This document shows, in pieces, positions 1 through 9,092 of a stretch of DNA of 16,120 nt. Each line of letters begins with the position of its first letter. Position 1 is the first letter of the stretch. Origin of the DNA: Chloroflexota bacterium (GTDB lineage: Bacteria; Chloroflexota; UBA11872); the NCBI GenBank assembly GCA_026707185.1, contig JAPOXI010000032.1:1-16120 (forward strand), given 5' to 3'. A model generated the notes under the pieces. It made no database searches, was not told the origin of the DNA, and saw nothing but the letters and a program-made list of their open reading frames with translations. A program made the translations under genes and the position numbers.

Positions 1-637
1 AGGCGAAGATGATCAGGAAGGCCGTGATCATGCTCATCCACACGAACATGGGCATGCGGTTCAGGGTCATGCCCGGCGCGCGCATGTTGATGATGGTGAC
101 GATGAAGTTGATCGAGGCCAGGATGGAGGAGACGCCCAGGATCTGGAGGCCAAAGGCCCAGAAGTCAATGGCGTGGGTGGCTTCGAAGGCGGTATCGGTG
201 AGCGGCGCGTAGCCAAACCAGCCAGCGTTCGGGGCGCCACCGGCCACGAAGCTAATGTTCATGAAGATGCCGCCGAACAGGTAAATCCAGTAGCTCAGGG
301 CGTTCAGGCGCGGGAAGGCCACATCGCGGGCGCCGATCATCAGCGGCACGAGCAGGTTGAAGAAGGCCGCGCTCAGGGGCATCAGCGCCAGGAACACCAT
401 GGTGGTGCCGTGCATGGTGAACAGCTCGGTGAACCGTTCCGCGGAGACGACATCGGCCTCGGGCGTGGCCAGTTGCAGGCGCATGAGCAGCGCCTCAAGC
501 CCGCCGAGCATGAAGAAGGCGAGGGAGGTGACCAGGTAGAGCACGGCGATCCGCTTGTGATCGACCGTGGTAATCCAACTCCAGGCGGTACCCGAGAACG
601 TGCGGGTGTCAGGGGCGGTGGCCGTTACCGTCGCCAT
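1..637 (-). CDS. ctaD: Cytochrome c oxidase subunit I, N-terminal part (cut by window edge)
   Basis: The first ~212 residues of the haem-copper oxidase catalytic subunit, which reduces O2 to water and pumps protons in the cytoplasmic membrane. Reading the minus strand from an ATG at 637 gives a short polar N-terminus, the family-typical TVDHKRIAVLY stretch (about residues 24-34), a first membrane helix, then TMHGTTMVF. The histidine there (H76) is the expected low-spin haem axial ligand. Further hydrophobic segments follow, including the loop with GGAPNAGWFGYAPL. A clear GGAGGG ribosome binding site lies about 6-8 bases before the ATG, which decides the start. It follows the subunit II gene after 48 bases in the same direction, so the two probably form one operon. 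The copper B ligands and the remaining helices lie beyond base 1. The gene runs off the window; nothing suggests it is broken. Family identity is near certain. Confidence 0.95.
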   Translation of the reverse strand, partial: MATVTATAPDTRTFSGTAWSWITTVDHKRIAVLYLVTSLAFFMLGGLEALLMRLQLATPEADVVSAERFTELFTMHGTTMVFLALMPLSAAFFNLLVPLMIGARDVAFPRLNALSYWIYLFGGIFMNISFVAGGAPNAGWFGYAPLTDTAFEATHAIDFWAFGLQILGVSSILASINFIVTIINMRAPGMTLNRMPMFVWMSMITAFLIIFA

Positions 638-685
638 GTGATCACCCTCCGTCCGGCGCTGCTGCGCCGCGTCGCGCACGCATCC

Positions 686-1699
686 TTATTTTAGGCCCTC
701 GAGGTAGGCCACCAAGGCGTCAAGTTGCTCCGTGGTCAACTCGGGAATCACCATGGTGTTGCCGGGCTTGACGCCCTGCGGATCGCTGAGCCAGAGCCGC
801 ATATTTTCGGGCGTGTTCTCCAGGAGTCCGGCGGCGATGTGCTTGCGGCTGCCCATGTGCGTCAGGTCCGGACCCAGCTTGCCCTCCAAATCGGTGCCGC
901 GGATGGTGTGACAGGCCACGCAGCCGCCGAGGGTGAGGTTCGCTTCGCCTTCCCTGGCCAGGGCGGTGGCGGGGGGAACGCTGTCGGCAAGTTCATTCTG
1001 GACCCAGGCGTCGAATTCCGCCTGCGTTTCCACAACCACATAGAACTTCATGAGCGCGTGGGCCGTTCCGCAGAACTCGGCGCACTGGCCGGGATAGGTG
1101 CCGGTGACCTCGGGCTTGATGGTGAATTTGTTATCGCGGCCCGGCACCATGTCCAGCTTTCCGCGCAGGCTGGGGACCCAGAAGCTGTGCAGCACGTCGT
1201 TGCTCTCGAGCAGGATTTCTACGTCGCGGTCGACCGGCAGGTGCAGTTCGTTGGCGGTCACCACCCCAAGTTCCGGGTACTGAAACTCGAACCACCATTG
1301 GTGGCCGATGGCGCGGACCTGCAGGGCGTCGGGGCTGGCGGCGCGGGCGTTGGAAAAGATCGCCGGAACGGTCAGAACCACGATCACGACGACCAGGATG
1401 GCTGGCGCGATGGTCCAGCTGATCTCGAGCGGGGTGTTGCCGTGGGTCTGGGCGGGAATCCCGTCGCCGCTACGGCGTCGGAATCGAATGAGGCAGTAGA
1501 GCAGCGCGCCTTCCACGATTATGAAGGTCACCACCATGGCCCAGAAGACGAACATCAGCAGGTCGCGTGCCGTTCGGGCCGCCTCGGTCGTGGGTTCCAG
1601 GGTGGTTTGGGGCGTTGCGCCGCACGCGCCCATAGCCAGCAGGGCCGCGGCGAGCGCCAAGGCCAGGAGTGCGGCGTGGATGCGGCGGCGGTGGATCAA
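686..1699 (-). CDS. ctaC: Cytochrome c oxidase subunit II with fused cytochrome c domain (caa3 type)
   Basis: 337 residues. This subunit accepts electrons and passes them to subunit I. A basic N-terminus (residues 1-7) and hydrophobic stretch end in a lipobox-like LAMGAC, so C26 is the likely lipidated residue. Two membrane helices follow (about 47-71 and 95-116). The CuA domain shows H171, then C206, E208, C210, H214 and M217 in GQCAEFCGTAHALM, a complete binuclear copper site. The C-terminal part is a cytochrome c domain with haem-binding C260-V-A-C263-H264 and probable distal M316 in KPGNTMVIP. The fused cytochrome marks it as caa3-type, able to oxidise cytochrome c or another soluble donor directly. 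The start is TTG at 1699: the frame is open upstream to a stop near 1783 but contains no ATG or GTG start, and this start places the signal sequence correctly. The ribosome binding site is weak. The subunit I gene follows downstream. Confidence 0.95.
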   Translation of the reverse strand: MIHRRRIHAALLALALAAALLAMGACGATPQTTLEPTTEAARTARDLLMFVFWAMVVTFIIVEGALLYCLIRFRRRSGDGIPAQTHGNTPLEISWTIAPAILVVVIVVLTVPAIFSNARAASPDALQVRAIGHQWWFEFQYPELGVVTANELHLPVDRDVEILLESNDVLHSFWVPSLRGKLDMVPGRDNKFTIKPEVTGTYPGQCAEFCGTAHALMKFYVVVETQAEFDAWVQNELADSVPPATALAREGEANLTLGGCVACHTIRGTDLEGKLGPDLTHMGSRKHIAAGLLENTPENMRLWLSDPQGVKPGNTMVIPELTTEQLDALVAYLEGLK

Positions 1700-1768
1700 A
1701 GGTGTACTGTGCTGCCCTTGCGCGAGACGGCCCCGTCCCTGGTTCCGAGAGTCACGATTCGCCGGGCT

Positions 1769-1786
1769 TTGTGCACCGTTTCACAA
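1769..1786. promoter_or_regulatory. CRP/FNR-like dyad upstream of the oxidase genes
   Basis: The 159-base gap before the subunit II gene contains TTGTGCACCGTTTCACAA. Its arms TTGTG (1769-1773) and CACAA (1782-1786) are perfect inverted repeats. Read as TGTGC-N6-TCACA it differs by one base from the TGTGA-N6-TCACA consensus of CRP-type regulators. The site is 70-87 bases upstream of the TTG start of the oxidase subunit II gene, a sensible distance for a respiratory operator. No convincing -35/-10 pair could be assigned around it, and no regulator gene is visible in the window. The resemblance is seen in the sequence; the role is inferred. Confidence 0.35.
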
Positions 1787-1818
1787 TCTCGTGAGCGGCG
1801 GCAAGCGTAGCACGAGGG

Positions 1819-1856
1819 GCCACGCGTCCCGCATCCCGACGGGCCGGACCCGTGGC
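1819..1856 (-). terminator. GC-rich hairpin after the TIM-barrel gene (weak terminator candidate)
   Basis: GCCACG (1819-1824) pairs with CGTGGC (1851-1856). Inside lie further complementary bases (CCCG against CGGG), so the segment can fold into an imperfect nested hairpin that begins two bases after the stop codon of the minus-strand TIM-barrel gene. There is no T-run after it on the minus strand, so it is not a classical intrinsic terminator. It may only slow polymerase or protect the 3' end. Confidence 0.2.
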
Positions 1857-1858
1857 GA

Positions 1859-2662
1859 TCAGGATGGCGTGGAAACGTCTAGCACGTGGGCGCGGGCGGC
1901 GCCGATGGCCGCCACGGTTTCGGCGGCGGGCACGTCCTCGGTGCTGCCCCAGATAAACGTAAACATGCCGAAGTAGTTGCGCTCGTCAAGCATGGACGTT
2001 AGCGCGTTAAAGTCCACCGTGCCGTGGCCTGGCGCCTGATCCGCGGCCGGACCCAGATTGTCGGCGTCGCGCATCGCCGGACTGACACTCCAAAGACAGG
2101 TGTGTCCGACGCGGCCGTCAGCGGCGTCGGCCACGGCCCGCAGCGTGGTGCCCGCCAGCCGCGCATGAGGCGGCGTGAGGCTCAGTTGCACACGCGGATG
2201 CCCAATGTCGTCCAGGAAGCTGGCAATCTCCGCAGGTTCGTCCAGCCAGGTGCCGATCTGGTTGGCCAGCGCCAGGGTCACTCCCAGGTCCTGCGCCGCC
2301 CGGCCCAGCGCCCGCACGTCGTCGGCGGCCTCGCGCCGCTCGTATTCGCGCACGGGCGCACTGCCAATCACCAGTGGGGCGCCGATGGCGGCCGCGAATT
2401 CAAGCCGCGCGACCAACGCGTTGCCGAAGGTGGCATACGCCGATATCGACGAGGGCCGGAGGTTCCTGTCCTCAACGCGAGCCTTCACCTCGGCCGGCGA
2501 GTCGCGCAAGGGATCCACGTGCTCCAGCACCCCCGGCGTGGCCCAGAGGTCCACGTAGGTCAGTTCGGTCTGCGCCAGCGCCTGCAGCGCGTCGTCCAAG
2601 GGCAGCGATCTGAACAGCAGGCTGGAGCCTGCGAATCGAGTTGAGATGTCAAACGCGAACAT
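1859..2662 (-). CDS. Xylose-isomerase-like TIM-barrel protein (sugar phosphate isomerase/epimerase superfamily), degenerate active site
   Basis: 267 residues, close to the usual length of a single-domain AP endonuclease 2/xylose-isomerase-like barrel. Family features are the N-terminal FAFDISTRF strand, TYVDLW (residues 35-40), the segment LALANQIGTWLDEP (130-142), VQLSLTPPHARLAG (158-170), VGHTCLWS (185-192) and APGHGTVDFNALTSML near 210-225. Family members usually bind a divalent metal through Glu, Asp, His and Glu. Here the first Glu position reads N134, the Asp of the D-x-x-H motif reads T163 (H166 kept), the pGeG motif reads PGHG, and the final Glu strand reads FTFIWG. The usual metal site is therefore largely lost, so catalysis by the normal isomerase mechanism is doubtful and the substrate is unknown. 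ATG start with only a weak purine-rich stretch before it. It lies between the oxidase genes and the HTH-MBL gene, all leftward, with 84 and 159 bases on either side, so an operon is not clear. Confidence 0.75.
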   Translation of the reverse strand: MFAFDISTRFAGSSLLFRSLPLDDALQALAQTELTYVDLWATPGVLEHVDPLRDSPAEVKARVEDRNLRPSSISAYATFGNALVARLEFAAAIGAPLVIGSAPVREYERREAADDVRALGRAAQDLGVTLALANQIGTWLDEPAEIASFLDDIGHPRVQLSLTPPHARLAGTTLRAVADAADGRVGHTCLWSVSPAMRDADNLGPAADQAPGHGTVDFNALTSMLDERNYFGMFTFIWGSTEDVPAAETVAAIGAARAHVLDVSTPS

Positions 2663-2703
2663 AAGCGGCTCGTCGTTGCAGGCATTCCAGCGCTGAAGCT
2701 CTC

Positions 2704-2727
2704 CCCCTATTCTCGCCTATTTAGGGG
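2704..2727. repeat. Small inverted repeat between the HTH-MBL and TIM-barrel genes
   Basis: In the 84-base gap CCCCTA (2704-2709) is followed after 12 bases by its inverted copy TAGGGG (2722-2727). The same stretch holds a direct CCTATT repeat at 2706-2711 and 2716-2721. It is noticeably richer in A and T than the surroundings. It could be a weak terminator of the HTH-MBL transcript or an operator for the TIM-barrel gene. There is no T-run and no partner promoter, so neither role is supported beyond the symmetry. Confidence 0.25.
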
Positions 2728-2746
2728 AAGTTCGGCTATTCGCTGC

Positions 2747-3589
2747 TCAGGGCGCAAAAAATGGGTTGTGCGCCAACTCCTGCCCGACGGTGGTGGGCGG
2801 TCCGTGGCCGGGGAACAAACGTGTCGCTGCCGGCAACGTGAGGATTTGCGAGCGAACGGCTGCCAGGTGCTCGGCGTAGTAGGCCGGACCGAGCGCGGTG
2901 CGCCCCAGGGAGCCGGCAAACATGGCGTCGCCTACCAGCACCAGGTCCCGCAGCACCAGCGACGAGTGGCCCGGGGCGTGGCCCGGCGTGCGGCGCGCCT
3001 CGACCTCGAACGGACCGGCGCTGAAGCACTGGCCGTGGTCGTAGGTTCGGACGTCGGCCCCTTCAAGCGCGGGCATCCTGGGCTGCTCGTTGGGATGAAT
3101 CCAGATGGGGACGTTGAGCGCCGCGTGGATCGCAGGTAGCGCGTCGATGTGGTCGGCGTCCGCATGGGTGACAAGGACCGCGGCCGCCGACCACTGCTCA
3201 GCGGCCAGGGCGCCAAGAATCCGGTCCGGCTCGGCGCCGGGATCCACGACAACGGCCTGGCCGGTTTCAACGTCCCCGACCACGTATTGATAGACGCGCA
3301 TGGGCGGATATGGAATAACTCGAATGCGCACACCGTCGTGGTCCAGCGGCACCGGGTCTGGCACGTAGGCATCCTGGGCCACGGCCAGCAGGCGCTCAGG
3401 ATCGAGGTCTAACAGCGCGGCAAGGCGATCGCTCTCGGCCCTGGTCGGGCTGCGCATGCAGTCCTCCAGCACCTCGAGGTCGGCGGCGGAGATACCGACC
3501 TGCTCCGCGACCTCGTCCGCCGAGAGGCCCAGCCCAAACCGGGCCTTGCCGATGATGTCGCCGAATTCGTCTTCCAGCAGGTCGGTCAT
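2747..3589 (-). CDS. XRE-type HTH domain fused to a metallo-beta-lactamase-fold hydrolase
   Basis: 280 residues in two domains. Residues about 8-72 look like a Cro/C1-type helix-turn-helix: GLSADEVAEQVGISAADLEVLE, then a third-helix region and LAALLDLDPERLLAVA. From about residue 85 a glyoxalase II-like MBL fold follows: VVDPGAEPDRI (114-124), the metal motif THADADHID (141-149), TPGHAPGHSS (201-210), VGDAMFAGSLGRT (219-231) and FPGHG (259-263). The metal motif is HxDxDH, not HxHxDH; D144 replaces the second His, a variant also known from ComEC-type MBL domains. The remaining ligand positions (D146, H147, D221, H262) are present, so hydrolase activity on a thioester or similar small substrate is plausible but the substrate is unknown. 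The HTH may bind DNA or act as an interaction module. ATG start at 3589, poor ribosome site, 65 bases after recQ in the same direction. Confidence 0.8.
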   Translation of the reverse strand: MTDLLEDEFGDIIGKARFGLGLSADEVAEQVGISAADLEVLEDCMRSPTRAESDRLAALLDLDPERLLAVAQDAYVPDPVPLDHDGVRIRVIPYPPMRVYQYVVGDVETGQAVVVDPGAEPDRILGALAAEQWSAAAVLVTHADADHIDALPAIHAALNVPIWIHPNEQPRMPALEGADVRTYDHGQCFSAGPFEVEARRTPGHAPGHSSLVLRDLVLVGDAMFAGSLGRTALGPAYYAEHLAAVRSQILTLPAATRLFPGHGPPTTVGQELAHNPFFAP

Positions 3590-3654
3590 TGCGTCGTCAA
3601 CCGTGGCGGCGGGATATCCGTCCTGAGCTTCGCACGAATCTCCAATCCCGTGCG

Positions 3655-5868
<2,214 letters not shown>

Positions 5869-6133
5869 GACTCGCCAGCCCGTCGTTCAGGGATCCCCGC
5901 AATGGTTCCGGCCCGGGCGCGTTCTGCCAGCCCTGCCGGCCCCAGGTCTCCGACATCCCGCCGGAGACAGAACGGGCACAAGACCGCTACCGTATGGGCG
6001 CTGCGCGGCGGGGCGCGCTTCGCGCGCGTATTTTTCCACGGCGGGCCGAGACGCAGCGTTCACGGAGTCTCGGGCGCGCCGGTTTCGGCCAGTTCAACGC
6101 ACAGCCACCCGGCGTAAGGAAGGGTGACGGCGA
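5869..6133. other. Divergent intergenic region between recQ and the polysaccharide operon
   Basis: 265 bases that should hold the promoters for recQ (leftward) and the first glycosyltransferase gene (rightward). I could not find a -35/-10 pair good enough to report on either strand. Two frames stay open across it, but the predicted peptides have biased composition, no ribosome site and no recognisable motif, so I treat it as non-coding. Its one clear element is the terminator-like hairpin at 6013-6035. A good AAGGAAGG ribosome site for the downstream gene lies at its right end (6117-6124). Confidence 0.5.
6013..6035 (+). terminator. Intrinsic-terminator-like hairpin in the leader of the polysaccharide operon
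   Basis: GCGCGC (6013-6018), loop TTC, GCGCGC (6022-6027), then GTA and TTTTT (6031-6035). This is a six-pair all-GC stem with a U-run in the plus direction, about 100 bases before the GTG of the first glycosyltransferase gene. No plus-strand gene lies to its left, so it would stop either antisense transcription coming from recQ or a leader transcript of the operon itself (attenuation). The structure is seen; the function is inferred. It has no U-run in the minus direction. Confidence 0.45.
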
Positions 6134-7297
6134 GTGCGCGTGCTGGTGTTAGGTCATACCTACCTGCGCCGCTTCAATCAGCGGAAGTGGGAGGCGCTAG
6201 CCGACCTATCGCCTCGCCACGCCGCCCTGCTAGTGGTTCCGCACGGCTGGTTTGATCCGCACTTCGGCCCGGTAATCCCCGAGCAGTCGGCGCATCCCCG
6301 CGTGGAATTGGAGGTGGCTCGGGCGGTATTCCGCGGCCATGGCACGTTGACATTTCACATTGATCCACGGCTCGCGCTCGCGGCGCGACGCTTCCGGCCC
6401 GACGTCGTCCTGGTCGAACAGGAGCCGCACTCGCTGCTGAGCCTGCAGGGTCGCTGGCTGGCCCAGGTGCTGCCAGGGCGTCCCCCATTCACGTTCTTTA
6501 CGTGGGGCGGCGGACTTAACCGGCGCCGGTCGTTGGCGCTGCGAATCCTGGAACGGGGCACGCTGCGCGCTGCCAGAGTGGCTTTTGCCGGGAATCAGGC
6601 TGCCTGCCACCAACTGTGCGCATCAGGTTTTTCCTACCCGATCCATCGCATTCCACAGGTCGGCGTCGATCTGCCGGATCAGCCGGATCTGATCCGACGG
6701 CAGGTGCGACGCGAACTGGGGGTGTCCGGCGTTGTCGTCGGCTTTGCCGGGCGCCTGATCGCCGAAAAGGGGGTGCTGGACCTGGCGGAGGCGCTGAGCG
6801 GACTTGGGTGGCTGGACTGGACGTTTCTGACCATTGGCCGGGGCCCGTTGCGCAACGCGCTCAAGCTGCGCTTTGGAGCCGACGGTGTGGCCGGAAGACT
6901 GCAGTTCGTTGAGGACGCCGACCACGACCGGGTCGGCGCCCTGTTGACGGCGCTGGATGTTTTGGTCCTGCCGTCGTACGCCACCACGGACTGGGCCGAG
7001 CAGTTCGGGCACGTGCTGATCGAAGCCATGGCGGCGGGCTGCGCGGTGGTGGGGACGAATTCGGGTGAGATACCCCACGTCATTGGCAATGCCGGCATCG
7101 TGGTTCCGGAGCGTGATGTCGGGCAGTTGCGGGCCGTCCTGCGATCTCTGATCGAGAACGCCGAGCTGCGCGCGCGTCTGGCCTCGTGCGGACGCGCCCG
7201 CGTCCAACGCCGTTTCTCACATGCCGTGGTTGCGCGACGGCTGGCGGAGTGCCTCGAACCGATCCGCGCCCGCCCCTCGACGCGGCGCGCTCCATGA
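6134..7297 (+). CDS. GT4-family glycosyltransferase (GT-B fold)
   Basis: 387 residues, normal length for GT4. Probably transfers a sugar from a nucleotide donor to the growing lipid-linked polysaccharide unit at the cytoplasmic face of the membrane. The N-terminal half (MRVLVLGHTYLRRFNQRKW, then VVLVEQEPHS at 91-100 and FTWGGGLNRRR at 122-132) is the acceptor domain. The C-terminal donor domain shows VVGFAGRLIAEKGVLDL (201-217) with the phosphate-contacting R207/K212 pair, FLTIGRGP (231-238), DVLVLPS (275-281) and the EX7E motif E289-QFGHVLI-E297 followed by AMAAG. The GTG start is supported by AAGGAAGG ending about 9 bases upstream and by the glycine-containing first strand that follows directly. 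Its stop overlaps the next start as ATGA (7294-7297), so the downstream methyltransferase is probably translationally coupled. Sugar specificity cannot be told from sequence. Confidence 0.9.
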   Translation: MRVLVLGHTYLRRFNQRKWEALADLSPRHAALLVVPHGWFDPHFGPVIPEQSAHPRVELEVARAVFRGHGTLTFHIDPRLALAARRFRPDVVLVEQEPHSLLSLQGRWLAQVLPGRPPFTFFTWGGGLNRRRSLALRILERGTLRAARVAFAGNQAACHQLCASGFSYPIHRIPQVGVDLPDQPDLIRRQVRRELGVSGVVVGFAGRLIAEKGVLDLAEALSGLGWLDWTFLTIGRGPLRNALKLRFGADGVAGRLQFVEDADHDRVGALLTALDVLVLPSYATTDWAEQFGHVLIEAMAAGCAVVGTNSGEIPHVIGNAGIVVPERDVGQLRAVLRSLIENAELRARLASCGRARVQRRFSHAVVARRLAECLEPIRARPSTRRAP

Positions 7298-7926
7298 CGG
7301 GCCAGCCAGCGGCGCCGATTCGCAAGCGGGCGTATTACCAGGGAACCGGTGCACCGACCCAACTCGTACGCGAGTACTTTCGCCGTCTGGGTTCCGTCGC
7401 CCTGGTGCTGGACTTGGGCTGCGGCGTGGGGAGCGTCTCCCGCGCAGCGCCAAGGGGCGTGCGTGTGATCGGGGTCGATCATGACCGTGGCGCTCTCAAA
7501 CTCGCCAGTCGACGGGGCGCGGTCCTGGCCTGGGATGCCGGGTCGGGACGGCCCCTGCCGTTCCCGATTAACCGGTTCGACGCCGTAATTGCCCGCGACG
7601 TGCTGGAGCACCTGGATCATCCCTGGGACGCGGTGCATGAGATACATGCGGTGCTGCGCCCCGGCGGGCTGGCGCTGGCGTCGGTGCCGATGGCGCGGCC
7701 GCGGGTGGTCTGGAATGACTACACCCACCGGCGCGGCTTCACGCGCGCGGCGATTCGCTTGCTGTTCCTGGATGCCGGATTCGAAGTTGTGCGCATGGAT
7801 CGCATGGGTCCGATGCCCTTGCTTGCGCGGCTGGGGTTGATCCGAGCCGCGCCATGGCTGCTGCGGATACCGGTCCTGGATCACCTTTGGGCAACCAGCT
7901 GGGAAGTCCTGGTGCGCAAGCCATGA
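7294..7926 (+). CDS. Class I SAM-dependent methyltransferase of the polysaccharide operon
   Basis: 210 residues. A Rossmann-fold methyltransferase with motif I VLDLGCGVGSVS (38-49), an acidic ribose-binding residue in GVDHD (60-64; D62), FDAVIARDVLEHLDHPWDAV (95-114, the usual post-II motif of the UbiE/Methyltransf_11 group) and LRPGGLALASVP (121-132). Placed between two glycosyltransferase genes, it most likely methylates a sugar or a lipid-linked oligosaccharide, perhaps as a terminal cap; this role is inferred from context only. The frame is open further upstream inside the preceding gene, but the ATG at 7294 overlaps the preceding stop as ATGA and gives a standard N-terminus, so I choose it. 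The stop again overlaps the next start as ATGA (7923-7926). Confidence 0.85.
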   Translation: MTGQPAAPIRKRAYYQGTGAPTQLVREYFRRLGSVALVLDLGCGVGSVSRAAPRGVRVIGVDHDRGALKLASRRGAVLAWDAGSGRPLPFPINRFDAVIARDVLEHLDHPWDAVHEIHAVLRPGGLALASVPMARPRVVWNDYTHRRGFTRAAIRLLFLDAGFEVVRMDRMGPMPLLARLGLIRAAPWLLRIPVLDHLWATSWEVLVRKP

Positions 7927-9092
7927 GCGTTCACCGTCCGCCGGATGATGTTTCCAGCACACAGCCACGCGTCAATCTCTACCTCGTCAATCCCAGCGAC
8001 TGCCGGCCCTCCATGGACCGCTACGGCCGGACGCTGGAGCGGGCCCTGCGCTATCTCGATCCGCCGGTGGATGTGCACACCGTCACGCCGCCCCCATGGC
8101 CTCAGCGCGACGACAGCCCCTTTGGCCGTCTGGCCGAGAACGTGGGCAAGTACCGGGTGCGCTACGCCGACTATCCGCGCCGCGTGTCCAGCGAATCGGC
8201 CCTCGTGCATCACGTGGTCGACCACTCGTACGCACACCTGGTGCAGGCGCTGGGGGCACGGCGCACGGTGGTGACCTGTCACGACCTCATGCCGCTGCGC
8301 ATGGCCGACGGTCGCATTCCGGGCGCACGGATATCCCGAATCGCGCTGCTGGCTTTTCGCTACGCGGTGCGTCACCTCCCTCGGGCCGCCGGCGTGGTGT
8401 GTGTCAGCCAAGCGACGGTCGATGACGTGCGTCGCTACCTGGACTGCGAGCCAGCCCGGCTGCACGTGGTGCATAGCGGAGTGGCGGACCACTTTCGGGC
8501 GCCGCCTTCGGATGAGGTCGCCCAATTGCGCGAACGGCTGGAGTTGCCATCGATCCCGTTGCTCCTGCACGTTGGGGGCGCCGATGCCTACAAGAACATT
8601 GAAGGCGCGCTGGACGTCGTCCACACGCTGCGCCAAGTCCACGGCATTGACTGCGGATTTGTGAAAGCAGGCGAACGCCTGACGACCGAGCAGTGGCGGC
8701 TTGCGCGAAGCCTGGGCCTGGAACCGCGGATTGTGGAAACCGGATATGTGCCCGAACCCGACCTGCCCGCGCTCTACGCGTGCTGCCAGATCCTGCTGGC
8801 GCCGTCGCACTGGGAAGGCTTTGGCTGGCCGGCGTTGGAGGCCATGGCCTGCGGAACGCCGGCCGTCACCTCGGACTGCCCGGCGTTCCGCGAGACCGCC
8901 GGCCCGGCCGCCCTGCAGGCGCCCGCCATCGATACCCAGGGACTCGCGGCCGCCGCGGCGCGGCTCTTGCGGGACGATGGGGCCCGCCGGGCGGCTCAAG
9001 CGCGCGGGTTGGTGCTGGTTCAGCGCTTTCGCTGGGACCGAACCGCGCGCGATTTGGCGGAGATTTACGCGACCGTGGCGGCAACCGCGTGA
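7923..9092 (+). CDS. GT4-family glycosyltransferase (second)
   Basis: 389 residues. N-terminal domain with NLYLVNPSD (18-26), an acceptor-side segment VVTCHDLMPLR (116-126), and VVCVSQATVDDVRRYL (158-173), the usual pre-linker signature of mannosyltransferase-like GT4 enzymes. C-terminal donor domain with LLLHVGGADAYKNIEGAL (213-230, K224 phosphate contact), ETGYVPEPDLPALYACCQILLAPS (272-295) and EX7E E298-GFGWPAL-E306, then AMACGTP. It probably adds another sugar to the repeat unit in the cytoplasm. The frame is open further upstream, but the ATG at 7923 in the ATGA overlap with the methyltransferase stop is the expected coupled start, and similarity to the family begins just after it. No signal peptide or membrane segment. 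62 bases separate it from the next gene, so the tightly coupled unit ends here. Confidence 0.9.
   Translation: MSVHRPPDDVSSTQPRVNLYLVNPSDCRPSMDRYGRTLERALRYLDPPVDVHTVTPPPWPQRDDSPFGRLAENVGKYRVRYADYPRRVSSESALVHHVVDHSYAHLVQALGARRTVVTCHDLMPLRMADGRIPGARISRIALLAFRYAVRHLPRAAGVVCVSQATVDDVRRYLDCEPARLHVVHSGVADHFRAPPSDEVAQLRERLELPSIPLLLHVGGADAYKNIEGALDVVHTLRQVHGIDCGFVKAGERLTTEQWRLARSLGLEPRIVETGYVPEPDLPALYACCQILLAPSHWEGFGWPALEAMACGTPAVTSDCPAFRETAGPAALQAPAIDTQGLAAAAARLLRDDGARRAAQARGLVLVQRFRWDRTARDLAEIYATVAATA

Noticed and set aside
725..1810. Long open frame (361 codons) antisense to oxidase subunit II
   Set aside because: It lies opposite a gene with complete CuA and haem motifs; composition is a GC-rich mirror of that gene and shows no domain.
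6679..7968. 429-codon minus-strand frame across the GT4 and methyltransferase genes
   Set aside because: Low-complexity, Arg/Pro/Ser-rich shadow of three plus-strand genes with clear motifs and ATGA coupling.
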